A DNA stretch of 64,000 nucleotides from Branchinecta lynchi. Lineage: Eukaryota > Arthropoda > Branchiopoda > Anostraca > Branchinectidae. The stretch is taken from the NCBI GenBank assembly GCA_023053575.1, contig JAKZAP010000008.1:955001-1019000 (forward strand). The letters run 5' to 3'. The first letter of the stretch is position 1. Each line of letters begins with the position of its first letter. The position numbers and the translations under genes are program-made. The notes beneath the pieces are model-generated. The model was not told where the DNA came from, searched no databases, and saw nothing but the letters and a program-made list of their open reading frames with translations. Shown here one piece after another: positions 23,680 to 34,066 of the stretch.

Positions 23680-23896
23680 ATCAGAAAATGGCAAGGTAAA
23701 AGAAGAATATAAGAACCGCTACTTCCGATTCCTAACAGCAACTGAGAACGGTTCCAATGGTGGCCAAGGGAAATGCAGTGAGCTTTACAGCACAGTATGT
23801 CCTTACGGGGCTAAACAGGTTTTCAACAGTGTCCTCTTGCGAGTCCTCGGTGCTGCCCATCGATACTTGAAACTGGAGCTTCGAGACGACGAATGA
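23680..23896 (+). CDS. DM4/12-like gene (plus strand), last exon
   Basis: The acceptor is TTTTTTTAAATTCCAG, with phase 2 in, so GG plus A restores a glycine codon. The frame runs 72 codons to TGA at 23894-23896. It carries an EEYKNRYFRFL stretch, a GGQGKCSELYSTVCPYG segment with the second cysteine pair (C-x3-Y-x3-C-P), and a basic/acidic tail ending in Asp-Asp-Glu. Together with the previous exons this gives the complete four-cysteine DM4/12 layout. A variant poly(A) signal ATTAAA follows at 23941-23946. The polypyrimidine tract partly overlaps the family A terminus. A degenerate copy of this exon lies just downstream at 24070-24151. Confidence 0.75.
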
Positions 23897-23940
23897 ACAG
23901 CCAACCTGCATTATTTATTTCCCTATTTATATATTTATTG

Positions 23941-23946
23941 ATTAAA
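23941..23946 (+). promoter_or_regulatory. Candidate poly(A) signal ATTAAA
   Basis: Lies 45 bases after the stop codon of the plus-strand DM4/12-like gene, in an AT-rich stretch. It is the commonest variant of AATAAA. A G/T-rich stretch (GCAGTGTAGTGC) follows about 20 bases later. Confidence 0.5.
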
Positions 23947-24069
23947 CCAAAGTTTTTATGAGCTGCAGTGTAGTGCTGCAAGTTCTGTTCGCCGAATTTC
24001 CGCATATTTTGGACACGGCAAGGGTCAACTCAAGGCCTTAGCTACAAAGCTAACCTTGCAATCTTGCAA

Positions 24070-24151
24070 ATGGCCAAAACGGTGGTCAAGAGAAATGCAG
24101 CGAAATTTAGAGATCACTACTCTTGGGGCTGAGTAGTTTTACAACAGTGTG
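24070..24151 (+). pseudogene. Degenerate duplicate of the last DM4/12-like exon
   Basis: Aligns with 23757-23840: GGTGGTCAAGAGAAATGCAG here against GGTGGCCAAGGGAAATGCAG there, and again GGGGCTGAGTAG against GGGGCTAAACAG, followed by TTTTACAACAGTGT against TTTTCAACAGTGT. The frame is broken by stops at the Leu-Tyr and Lys positions. It lies 250-310 bases downstream on the same strand, so a local tandem duplication followed by decay is the simplest explanation. Confidence 0.65.
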
Positions 24152-24334
24152 TAATAGGGCATATACTTTACCATTCAGCGCTCCAAGAGGATTCATCTCT
24201 ATTTGTCCACCTTTACATAATAATCAGCGTCGATAATACATAGATAGTACAACAAAGACACATACGGACGAGAAACTTTTTCTCAGGGTGGTGACAAACT
24301 CTCATCGTCCGGCAGGTTCGCACCTCTTTTCACT

Positions 24335-24645
24335 TGCCCTTCGGCCAAGTGCCATATAGCGATCGCAATATCTGTCTGTCCGTCGGTCAGTCCGGGTTTT
24401 GATAGTTCGGGCACTTACACATAAACTAGGACGATGAAACTTGGTAGGCACATCAGGGACCCGGAATGATTAACTTGGAAACAGTCATTTCCCCGGTCTG
24501 ACCATCTTGAGGGGAGTGGAGGGAAGGGGAATATTGAGGTATTTCTAACTTTAAAACGGGTAATCAGATCTTAACGAAACTTGATATTTGAAAACACCTC
24601 GTGTCTCAGACGACCCACTTCAAATCCGACCCGGATCCGATTTTT
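24335..24645 (+). repeat. Family A element, 5' fragment
   Basis: Starts ACTTGCCCTTCGGCCAAGTGCC, has a GTCTGTCCGTCGGTCAGTCC stretch and one GACGATGAAACTTGGTAGGC unit. It stops after GACCCGGATCCGA at about 24640. Confidence 0.7.
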
Positions 24646-26489
24646 TTGGCGAAATCACCGACAAAAATTTTAGCCGACTAGTCAGAATAGCACCGACACT
24701 CAAGACATATGGCGCTTCTTCTTGACGAGGGAGTACACGGGTTGCAGAAGCGAGGATAGAATCTTGCAGGTGTGCTATCTCTCAGGAAATGTGGTTTCGG
24801 TTACTTAAGAATCGACTCCATTGCCACAAAGGCTGTAAGATCAAAGGACGATTCTGGGGATCTGGAAAGCTCCGAGAGCTTTTGCGCCAGCTGTTCTTGC
24901 AGCTTCGGCTAAAACTCGCTTTGCTTTCCAAAGATGTTCTTGCGCTCCTCTAGTTTCCGCCAGCACTTGGAAAGCGAACCCACTTCGCGAGTGAAAGTGA
25001 TTTCGGCACGTCAGCGAGAAGTTGTAAAGGTCCAACTGAGGCGCAACTACTTTCCCTTTGTTCTTGCGCTCGGCGGGTTCTCGCTTTGCTTATCGGAAAG
25101 CAAATCCATGAGATCTTCAGAATCGCCCTCTACGTCAGAGGTACGTGACTGAGTCTTCTTCCTACTTTTTCCAACGGTCTGAAACTTCTAATTCGAGAAC
25201 TTTTTAATAAACTCAACATCAATTCCGAAGGCACTGCGGGTCACAAGGGGAAAATGGATGTAATGTCTAAGTGACTAAAACAAATAAATAAAGCGTCTCT
25301 CGAAGGTGAGGCAGTGAAAGACGGATCCAACAACGCAAAAATATAAAAGTCTCAAACGAAACTAAACAGCTAGGCTGACGACTCGACGACGATCCAGGCT
25401 ATTCAAAACTCATCTTGTATAGTTTGTTTTACTAAACCGGGCTCTCACAAACGTCAATTTTTTACATGTCATAGCCTCGTGAAGCCAAGACGAGGACAAT
25501 TAAAAGAATTCTTTCAGGTGACACTGATTTATTTTTTATTTTTTTTTCTGAGCGCCAACAGTTTCGAAAACAACAGACAAGTTAAATTTTGAATAGTGAC
25601 AATAAGCGTAGAATTGAAAAGACCACCGAAACCCATGGCTCACATGTCCGACAACTCAGCACGGAGTATATACAAACTTGACTTAGGAAGATCATGAGAA
25701 CTAGGAAGATCATGACGATCGGTCCAACCAAATCCAGCTTATCGCACAGGAACAGACATGAGGAACAAATCCCGATTTCATCCCTCGTGTCAGAAACTTT
25801 ACAACGAACAACATACACTTGAAACCCATCACCTTCCCCTTTACTTCTCCTCCATCACTCATCCTGAAGTTGGACAGAGAGAAGCGCCGACAAATCTTGC
25901 CAGAACTGCACGGCAGTCCAATCGATGTAACCGTCAATCGTCGTGTTACAACTGCTGTATTCTGAATCACAGTCAAAGTTTTTTTTAGACGCCCCCTTCT
26001 TGAAAGCCCAATAGTGTCTGTAGAACTTCAGTAGTGGTTTTGAGAATATAGACGGACGCTGATATTTCTCACTCGTCCTAGAAAAAAGAAAGAAACGGTC
26101 AGAGTAGCTCTTGGGCTCGAAACATGTTCAGTGTTAAAGGATCAATCGCACTATTTACTCTTCATGCTCTAGTATTTTGAAATAGTGGATACTTTAATAT
26201 TAGGTTTTGCTTTAAACAAATTACCCACGGCTTTTTTAAGACTTCCTCCAGACCGGCTGACTTCTAGCAAAAATTACATAACCGTCATTTTCTGATCGAT
26301 AATTTCTCACAAACAACCACCTTCAGCGCGATACGCACCGAAGGTAGCAAAACAAAGCAAGTGAGAAAATCAGTGGAGTGTCGTTATAGGATACCGTATC
26401 AAAGTTTAGTCTCTAGGTTTAAAAATGGTTCGAGCGATTACGGGATTAGTTTGCATTAGTTTTAGGCTATGGGTAAGACATGTCCTTTA
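24646..26489. other. Unassigned sequence with traces of decayed coding
   Basis: Around 24840-25150 on the minus strand, short open pieces in shifting frames (for example LLSDKQSENPPSARTKGK and EQLAQKLSELSRSPE) look like a disrupted reading frame of unknown origin. The last exon of the minus-strand DM4/12-like gene should lie somewhere between 23.9 and 29.3 kb, but no piece with the second cysteine pair was found here. Confidence 0.35.
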
Positions 26490-26559
26490 AGTTAAATGGC
26501 ACTTCTTCGTGTGATAATACTCGCGTCAGGTGTCTACGCAGCATTGTGGCGATTGCGCA

Positions 26560-27340
26560 AATTGTCCAGTGACTTCAGGTGGTAACTTTGACCAAGTTTA
26601 TATCTAGGACAATGAAATACCCAGTACTTATCCCTAGGGTTGGAAAGATCAATCAATCAATCAATCAATCAATGTTTATTTTCCTTAATATTTATGTTTT
26701 CACAAAAAATAGCGTAGGATTGTCAACAAATTTATACACTCGAATTATATATACAATTAAATGATGCATTTACAAAATGTCACTGTAGCTGATTATAAAA
26801 TTTGACAAAGTATGGCACAAATGAGTTAAGGTATCTGTCCGATGAGTGAGTTGGTGGGGCAATCAGTTTTTGTTTCCCTGCGTTTTTTTGGGATGTCCGG
26901 GTAGCTGGGTTGTCAGTTCTTGGAGCAATGAAAGCAGGTAAAATATCGCGGTGCTGCTCACTTGCTAGGCACGTCATCCCGAAGTTCATTACCAACTGGT
27001 GGCGTCTTTCGGACAAAGTGACCAACTGAAGTGTTGTTAGGCTATTTTTGTAGTCGATGTAATTTGATCCAAGAATTATTTTGCAGGCTCTCTTTTGAAA
27101 CACTTCGAGTCGATAGTTAAGATAGTTATGGAGTCGCACCTCGACTAACCCGTTTTAGGATACCCCCCCCCCCCACCGGTTCAAGGGCAGCAACGATTGC
27201 CTCGGTTTTTCGAGATGCGAAATGTCTTACTAAGCTTCATCCGCACATCATACTACAGGGTAACACTTTTCACAAGCATCAGGTTATCTCGAAGGCATGA
27301 GTGTTCAATTATGGCTTTGGTCTTAGGCTGCTCATATCCG
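26560..27340 (+). repeat. Family F copy interrupted by a LINE
   Basis: The left piece (26560-26648) matches 14230-14315 (TTGTCCAGTGA, ATCTAGGACAATGAAATACC, CCTAGGGTTGG). The right piece (27146-27340) resumes with CCCCCCACCGGTTCAAGGGC. The LINE at 26649-27145 separates them, which gives the order of insertion. Confidence 0.6.
26649..27145 (-). mobile_element. 5'-truncated LINE: C-terminal part of the polyprotein and (TTGA)n tail
   Basis: The minus-strand ORF 27139-26780 encodes about 119 residues starting RLHNYLNYRLEVFQKRACK. It contains the segment QKRACKIILGSNYIDY...L..L...RR that closes the reverse transcriptase region of many non-LTR elements (R-Q-x-x-L-x-x-I-Q-K-R-A type). The ORF ends in a short 3' UTR, and the element ends at a (TTGA)n array (complement 26649-26672). 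Catalytic reverse transcriptase motifs are missing, so this is a dead 5' truncation, the usual fate of LINE copies. The tail type suggests CR1/L2-like. The ATG is not a real start. Confidence 0.75.
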
Positions 27341-27425
27341 AGATTTGACAAAAGTAAGTGGAAGTCAGGTCATTCGCGATTGGTAAGGAAAATGAAAAAG
27401 AAAAAGAAAATACCCTGACTAATCT

Positions 27426-29253
27426 TGTTTTTGGGATCCCAAAACGTAAGTGGAGGGATACCTATGACATCGCAAAAGTTGTCCGTCTGTAAGCACGATA
27501 ACTCTCCAGGGAACGAGATATTTTGATGAAACTTAGTGTGAGGACTCTTTGGGTCAAGGGAAAGGTCGAGTTCGTAGATGGGCTATGTAGCTCAAGATTT
27601 AGGGTTGGGGGGGGGGTCAAATTAAGGGGCGAACAAATCTTTTTTAAACAGCTAATGAGACAGCTGATTTATCGGTAAGAAGACATTCTGAACATGAATA
27701 TGAAAACTGTTTTCTTGCCGGACAAGTAGTTCGCCCGGAATCCGGCCAAAACCGGAAAGTTTGCTCAAAGTAAAAGTTTTATAAAAAGCTGACATGTTCG
27801 ATTCAGGGGTAAGAAGACATACTGACAATTTATATGGAAATATTTTTCTCGTCGGACTAGTAGTTCGCCCTGAATCCGCCCTAAACCGGAAAATGTGTTA
27901 AAAGTAAAAGTTTTATCTGAAGTTGATTAGATGTTCGATTTAGGGGTACGAGCACATGCTGAATCCGCTTTTGACAATCACTTGTACCCGGACATATAGT
28001 TCGCCCGGAATTCGGCTGAAAGTGGAAAATGTGTTGAAAGTTAAAGTTTTATCTGAATATTGATTAGATGTTCGATATAGGGGTAAGGTGATACGCTGAA
28101 TTGTTTTTGAGTTTTAGTTCAGAAATCCGGAATCCGGTCGAAACTGGAGATTTGTCAGAAGTAAGGCAGCAAGATTTGATCAGTTTCGTCAAAGTAGATA
28201 TGACGTATAGCCTAGGGTTAAATGCACACATGGTGAATTTGAACTGGGTTTTCTCAGATAAGTAACCATTGACCTTCTTCTGTTTCTAAATCCTAATAGT
28301 AAAAATGTTCAAGGAGTCTGGCGAAGACCAGGACCAAACTGTCCGGATCAAGTATTAAATTTTTGGGATCCCATAGCTCAAAAATCCGGAATCCGGTCGA
28401 AACTGGAGATTTGGCTGAAGTAAGCAGGAAGATTTGATCAGTTTCGTCAAAGTAGATATGACGTATAACCTACGGGTAAATGCACAGATGGTGAATCCAT
28501 ATCTGAACTTGGTTTTCTCAGATAAGTAACCATTGTCCTTCTGTTTCTAAATCTTAATAGTAAAAATGTTCAAGGAGTCTGGCGAAGACCAGATACCTAC
28601 AAGACCAAATTGTCTGGATCAAATATTAAATTTTTGGGATTCCAAGCTAAAAATTTTGGAATCCCATAGCTCAAAAATCCGGAATCCGGTCGAAACTGGA
28701 GATTTGGCTGAAGTAAGGCAGGAAGATTTGATCAGTTTCGTCAAAGTAGATATGACGTATAACCTACGGGTAAATGCACAGATGGTGAATCCATATCTGA
28801 ACTTGGTTTTCTCAGATAAGTAACCATTGTCCTTCTGTTTCTAAATCTTAATAGTAAAAATGTTCAAGGAGTCTGGCGAAGACCAGATACCTACAAGACC
28901 AAATTGTCTGGATCAAATATTAAATTTTTGGGATTCCAAGCTAAAAATTTTGGAATCCCATAGCTCAAAAATCCGGAATCCGGTCGAAACTGGAGATTTG
29001 GCTGAAGTAAGGCAGGAAGATTTGATCAGTTTCGTCAAAGTAGATATGACGTATAGCCTACGGGTAAATGCACAGATGGTGAACCCATATCTGAACTTGG
29101 TTTTCTCAGATAAGTAACCATTGTCCTTCTTCTGTTTCTAAATCTTAATAGTAAAAATGTTCAAGGAGTCTGGCGAAGACCAGATACCTACAAGACCAAA
29201 TTGTCTGGATCAAATATTAAGTTTTTGGGATCCCGTGGAAACCTTTGGTGTCG
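27426..29253 (+). repeat. Family B element with an expanded 3' tandem block
   Basis: Begins TTTTTGGGATCCCAAAACGTAAGTGG, then ACCTATGACATCGCAAAAG and GTCCGTCTG, then GATATTTTGATGAAAC. Units with GGGGTAAGAAGACAT and CCCGGAATCCGGC follow (27670-28100). From 28110 to 29240 a block of about 295 bp is repeated four times. It ends at TTTTTGGGATCCCGTGGAAACC. Confidence 0.75.
28304..29235 (+). repeat. Tandem repeat of about 295 bp in family B
   Basis: AAAATGTTCAAGGAGTCTGG recurs at 28302, 28563, 28857 and 29154. The 28563 and 28857 units are nearly identical, indicating recent expansion. Each unit has an 85-codon open frame, but it carries no recognisable domain and is a by-product of the repeat. Confidence 0.8.
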
Positions 29254-29344
29254 TTACTTTAGCATTTCACGTTTGGGCACTTTGTCATAGCTTGTGCGAA
29301 TTTCTTTGGATGGAAGGTCGACTCGAACTACGGAATGCTCTTAC

Positions 29345-29654
29345 CGGTATAGCTGAGACAAGAGATCGCTGACTGGAGAGAGCTTCTCGACGTAAGCACC
29401 AGCATGGCAGTCTAACAAATGCTGACATGCCTCTTCCGTTACATCTAAGAGTCCATAGTACCCATCGACGCGAGATAGCAATGGACCATAGTAGGGATCA
29501 AAGGTGTAGTCCGTGGAGTTGGGGCTGTAGACAGCTCTCAATTCTTCCAATCGTGTGGCATGGTTGTGAACGTCGGAAGAACGTTTACGGTAGTGATGTT
29601 TGTTCTTCTTTAGAGTTGGTAGAACGAAGCTGACGGGTAGCCATACAAGGAGAT
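29345..29654 (-). CDS. DM4/12-like gene (minus strand), second exon
   Basis: The acceptor is TTTTTTGCATCTTTCAG (ending at 29655) and the donor is CG|GTAAGA at 29344. Phase is 1 in and 2 out, 310 bp. It opens with a hydrophobic segment DLLVWLPVSFVLPTL, then a basic run KKNKHHYRKR, then an acidic/aromatic linker. It ends with EEACQHLLDCHAGAY...LSQLYR, which holds the C-x5-C motif. The upstream exon ends in phase 1 (G + AT gives Asp). The plus-strand gene splits this block into two exons, but both have the phase-2 intron after the C-x5-C motif. The final exon with the second cysteine pair was not found. A secreted or membrane protein is expected. Confidence 0.7.
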
Positions 29655-29717
29655 CTGAAAGATGCAAAAAAACAGGGATCACGAAATGAATGCTAAAGAG
29701 CAGACGAAAGAGCATTA

Positions 29718-30497
29718 GTTGTGTTTTCGGATACCATGGTATCTGATACCACGGTCTAAAGGCGTTTTGCAGTTATCGTGGTATCTGATATTCGACACCC
29801 TAGCACGACCGTGGTAACTGATCGTGGTATCTGCAAAGTCATATCACTTTCATCAAATTTTGGGTGCGAAAGAAGTTCAGCACTTAAGTAAGTAAGTAAG
29901 TAATTTATTTATAACCCGCCGTTTTCAGAAAGCGGAGTAAATGAAGAAAGTAAATAAAACACATAAACATACACAAAAAGACACTTAATTTCAATCGTCG
30001 GCCATATTCTTAGTGATGTAACTGGATATCAGTTTTTCTTTTGACATGACTTCCGAAAGTGCAATTTTGGCAATAGTCGTTTTTGTATATCAACCGTGTT
30101 TCAGATACCACGGTAACTGCAAAAACGACTAATTGCAGATTTAGTCACCGTGGTAACAGATACCATGGTCAGTGCCGTCTTTTACCTTTGGTGGACCCTA
30201 GGCCATTCATGGGTTTGGTCCCATGAGACAAAAACATAAAAACGCCATCACATTAGCACGCACGATTCTTGGTCGCCACACTCGTCACATCTGAGCATAA
30301 TTTCGGTAACGTAAATGACGGTGCAACGTAGCTGGTCACACATCGGTCGTAATGAACAAGGCTAGCACCCTTATCCTGATTTCTCGACAATTACACCGGC
30401 GCTTGGCCCCCCTTTAGCCCCCCTAGCCCCCCAGCACAGGCCTAACCGGCCTAAGGGTAAAGACAGCACTGACCATGGTATCTGCAAAAACGAAACC
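29718..30497. mobile_element. Second TA-flanked MITE with GATACCACGGT motifs and LINE tail
   Basis: The left terminus GTTGTGTTTTCG follows TA (29716-29717); the right terminus is more diverged (GCAAAAACGAAAC). It shares with 5368-6016 the repeated GATACCACGGT motif, the embedded LINE tail (29886-30005) and the GCAGATTTAGTCACCGTGG stretch. It lies in the first intron of the minus-strand DM4/12-like gene, about 60 bases from exon 2, and is itself interrupted by a hAT-type element. Confidence 0.7.
30170..30471. mobile_element. Short hAT-type element nested in the MITE
   Basis: Ends CAGTGCCGTCTTTTACC and GGTAAAGACAGCACTG are inverted repeats. The flanks are an exact 8-bp duplication, ACCATGGT, at 30162-30169 and 30472-30479. 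Removing one copy restores the MITE's GATACCATGGTATCTGC. It has no coding capacity and contains CCCC-rich stretches. Confidence 0.85.
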
Positions 30498-30901
30498 ATT
30501 GAATCCAGACTCAGATAGAGCCGAGGCAATGAAACAGCATCGTCAGCAGGCACATGATGGGAGGACGAGTCATGTGACGAAAGATAAACCGTGACAAGCT
30601 AAACTACCCAGAAACCAGTACGCTAGACAGACATTACCATTCAAAAAAGCAGCCTTTATGCAGATACGGCATCATCGCTCCGGCCTAAAAATGACATAAG
30701 GAGGTCATCGACTGAAGAGGCAGACAAACTTAAACCTCAGGCTGAATAACAATTACTTCGACATTTCGTGAAACCCAACACGTGATTATATCGGTGAGTG
30801 ATAAAAGCACGAATGAACTCTAAAAAGGGAATTTCAAAATTTGAAAGTACAGAAATTTCCACACTGGCCTCGCGATTATGTCAGGCAGCCACTGGAAGTT
30901 G
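30498..30901. other. Unassigned intronic sequence
   Basis: No repeat match or splice-bounded frame seen. Confidence 0.45.
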
Positions 30902-31868
30902 TTTTTTGGGATCCCGAAACGGAAGTGACGGGATACCTACGACTTCGTAAAGTTGTCCGTCCGTCTGTCTGTTAGCATAACTCTCGAAGGGATTGATTTA
31001 CTTTGTTGCAAACTAGGTGTGAGGATTCTTGGGGTCAAAGTAAAGGTCAAGTTCGTAGATGGGCCCCATGACTGTATACTTAGGGGTGGAGGTTCAAATT
31101 AAGGGGCGAAATTTTGTTTTTTTAAAGCTAATGAGATAATCGATCCAGGGGTAAGGAGATATGCTCTGAATATGAAAATTATTTTCTCGCCGGACAAGTG
31201 GTTTACTCGGAATCTGGCAAAAACCGAAAAATTTGTGAAAAGTAAAAGTTTAAGCCGAAGTTTATTAGAGGTTCGATTCAAGGGTAAGGAGACATGCTGA
31301 ATCCGAATATGAAAATTATTTTCTCGCCGTACAAGCAGTTTGTCCAGAATCCAGCATAAAAGGAAAAGTTTTGTTTGAATCTGATATATTTGATGTTCGA
31401 TTCACGGGTAAGAAGACATGCTGAATCCGTATGTGACAATAATTTTCTCACCGGACGTATAGTTCGCCTGGAATCCGATTTTTTTTAAAGTAAACGTTTT
31501 ATGTGAGGTTGATCGTTCGATGTAGTGATAAGGTGACATACTTAATTCAGTTTTGGGCTTTAGTTTTTTGCCAGAAATTGTTCGCCCAAAATCCGGCCGA
31601 AACCAGAAATTTAGCAGAAGTAGGCTAAGGCAGGAAGTTTTGATCAATTTCGTCAGAGATTTGACGTAGGCTATAGGGGTAAACACGCCTACTGAATCAA
31701 TATCTGAACCTGGTCTTATCAGATGATCACCATTTTGTCTTAATCTGTTTCTAAATTTTAATAGTAAAAATGCTTAAGGAGTCTGGCGAAGAACGGATAT
31801 CTGCAAGACCCAATTGCCTTGATCAAATTTTAAATTATTGTGACCCCATCGAAACCTCTGGTCTTGTT
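30902..31868 (+). repeat. Family B element
   Basis: Starts TTTTTTGGGATCCCGAAACGG, has GTCCGTCCGTCTGTC, then four degenerate units with GGGTAAGGAGACATGCTGAATCC (31150-31450) and CCGGACAAG/CGGAATC motifs. It ends near GACCCCATCGAAACCTCTGGTCTTGTT. Confidence 0.75.
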
Positions 31869-31879
31869 AATCTCAAGAG

Positions 31880-32200
31880 ACCAGTGCGCAGGGCGTCACG
31901 CTTGGGGGGAGGGGGGAGCGGGTTGTCGGCAAAAAAATAACCAAACTGGGGCGAAGCGCCGGGGTTTTTCGTAAAAATAATTAATTTTTGTTCATGAAAA
32001 CAGTCGGTTTTCTGAAAATCGGTCAATTTTTTCATCCGAATAGTAGGTTGTTTCTTAGAAACAGTAGGTTTTCTGAAAATCGGTCGATTTTTCGTCAAAA
32101 CTGGTTGTTTTCTGCACAAAAAGTCGGTAAAAATGATCAGCCAGTCGGTAAAATACCTTGCCCCCCTCCCCCTCCCCCAAACATTTTGGCTAGTACTGTC
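31880..32200. repeat. G/C-tract element with repeated TTTTCTGAAAATCGGTC
   Basis: A GGGCGTCACGCTTGGGGGG start and a CTTGCCCCCCTCCCCC...AAACATTTTGG end enclose diverged repeats of AAACAGTAGGTTTTCTGAAAATCGG. A shorter relative lies at 42817-43005. Probably another hAT-type family, but no clean duplication was found. Confidence 0.5.
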
Positions 32201-32425
32201 TCTGTCAGTGTGGACTGTACTTTTACTATCTCTCACAAAAATGGATCACTACCAAATTAGTAGGCTACATCAAAATATGTGTATGGTTTTGAAAAGGATC
32301 TACCCATTTGAGATGAATGTTATATTTTCGTATTTAATTTTCCACTGCTTTTAAGGATGGTATTTACAACAGTTCAGTTATTGGGATCCCAAAACGTAAG
32401 TGGAGGGATACCTATGACATCGCAA

Positions 32426-32497
32426 AAGTTGTCCGTCTGTCCGTCCGTCCGTCCGTCCGTCCGTCCGTCCGTCCGTCCGTCCGTCCGTCCGTCCGTC
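32426..32497. repeat. (GTCC)n microsatellite
   Basis: About 16 GTCC/GTCT tetranucleotides in a row at the fixed position in family B where other copies have only two to four. Confidence 0.95.
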
Positions 32498-32683
32498 TGT
32501 AAGCACGATAACTCTCGAAAGGAGTGAGATATTTTGATGAAACTTGGTGTGAGGGTTCGTTGGGTCGTCGGACCAGTCAAGTTCGTAGATGGGCTTTGTA
32601 GCTCTACATTTAGGGGTGGGGGAGGGGATTCAAATTAAGGGACAAACAAAATATTTTGAAACAGCTAATGTGATAGTCGATTA

Positions 32684-33345
32684 TGGGGTAAGAAGACATG
32701 CTGAACACGATGGTGAAAACCATTTTGTCATCGGACAAGTAGTTCGCCCGGAATCCGGCCAAAACCGGAAAGTTTGTTGAAAGTAAAAGTTTTATTTGAA
32801 GTTGATTAGATGTTCGGTTTAGGGGTAGGAAGACATGCTGAAGACGATGGTGAAAATTATTTTCTCGACGGACAAGTATTTCGCCCGGAATCCGGCCCAA
32901 ACCGGAAAGTTTGTTGAAAGTAAAAGTTTTATTTGAAATTGATTAGATGTTCGATTTAGGGGTAGGAAGACATGCTGAAGACGATGGTGAAAACTATTTT
33001 CTCTACGGACAAGTATTTCGCCCGGAATCCGGCCCAAACCTGAAAGTTTGTTGAAAGAAAAAGTTTTATTTGAAGTTGATTAAATGTTCGATTTAGAGGT
33101 AGGAAGACATGCTGAAGACGATGGTGAAAATTCTTTTCTCGACGGACAAGTATTTCGCCCGGAATCCGGCCCAAACCGGAAAGTTTGTTGAAAGTAAAAG
33201 TTTTATTTGAAATTGATTAGATGTTCGATTTAGGGGTAGGAAGACATGCTGAAGACGATGGTGAAAACTATTTTCTCGACGGACAAGTATTTCGCCCGGA
33301 ATCCGGCCCAAACCGGAAAACTGTTGGAAGTCAAAGTTTTATTTC
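32684..33345 (+). repeat. 137-bp tandem repeat, five units
   Basis: Units start at 32684, 32821, 32958, 33095 and 33232, exactly 137 bases apart. Each has GGGGTAGGAAGACATGCTGA, a TTTTCTCGACGGACAAGTATT stretch and GCCCGGAATCCGGCCCAAACC. The inner units differ by only a few bases. 137 is not a multiple of three, so the frames seen in it are not conserved protein repeats. Confidence 0.9.
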
Positions 33346-33835
33346 TAGTTGATTAGAGAAGCGGTTTAGGGATAAGAATTGATGCTGAGTCCCTGTATGA
33401 CAATCGTATTTTACCCGGACATATAGTTCGACCGGAATCCGGCTGGAATCGGAAAATTTGTTATAAGCTAAATTTCTATTTGAAGTTGATTAGATGTTCA
33501 TTACTGGGGAAAGAAGATACCCTGATTTCGTCTTTGAGCTTTCTTTTTTCGCCGGACAAGTAGTTCTGGAGTTCGGCCGGAACCGGGAAATTGGCAGAAG
33601 TGGCAGGAAGTTTTCGTCAAAACAGATATGACTTACAGGGGTAAACACACATGCTGAATCCAAATCTGAACTTGGTTTTCTCAGGTGATTAGCTATTTGG
33701 CCTTAATCTGTTTCTGAATTTTAATTGTAAAAATGTTCAAGGAGTCTGGCGAAGACTGGATCTGGCTAAGACAAGACCCAGTTGTCTGGATCAGATATTG
33801 AATTTTTGGGATCCCATCGAAACCTTTGGTCTTGT

Positions 33836-34058
33836 TATTTACAGCAGTCAGCTATTATATGGAAAACGCTGTTGCAGCTAACTCATTATTTTGTACCAGG
33901 AACAAATGGGAGCCTGTCAAGTGATCCCTATACCGGACTGATACAAATCTGGAAGAGAATAATTCAGAAGTGAAAACAAAATTTTTTAGCGGCTCAACGC
34001 AATTACAGTATCTAGGTTTTTGAAATTTTTGATGAGTAAAGATGGGTGAGGAGAGTGG
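33836..34058. other. Unassigned spacer
   Basis: No recognisable feature between family B and the hAT-type element. Confidence 0.45.
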
Positions 34059-34066
34059 GTTACATT

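Larger units (their letters stand above)
32381..33835 (+). repeat. Family B element, most complete copy
   Basis: Starts TTGGGATCCCAAAACGTAAG (32380 on), then the GTCC microsatellite (32426-32492), GATATTTTGATGAAACTTGG (32528), five 137-bp units (32684-33345), further diverged units, and the end TTTTTGGGATCCCATCGAAACC at 33805-33830. The palindrome GGGATCCC is at both ends. Confidence 0.8.

Noticed and set aside
28566..29117. Two 85-residue ORFs, almost identical
   Set aside because: They lie in tandem units of a non-coding family B element. Sister copies do not keep the frame.
32374..32580. ORF with a TDGR repeat protein
   Set aside because: It is the translation of the (GTCC)n microsatellite.
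32610..33311. Four similar minus-strand ORFs of 72-96 residues
   Set aside because: They arise from the 137-bp tandem repeat. 137 is not divisible by three and the frame simply restarts in each unit.
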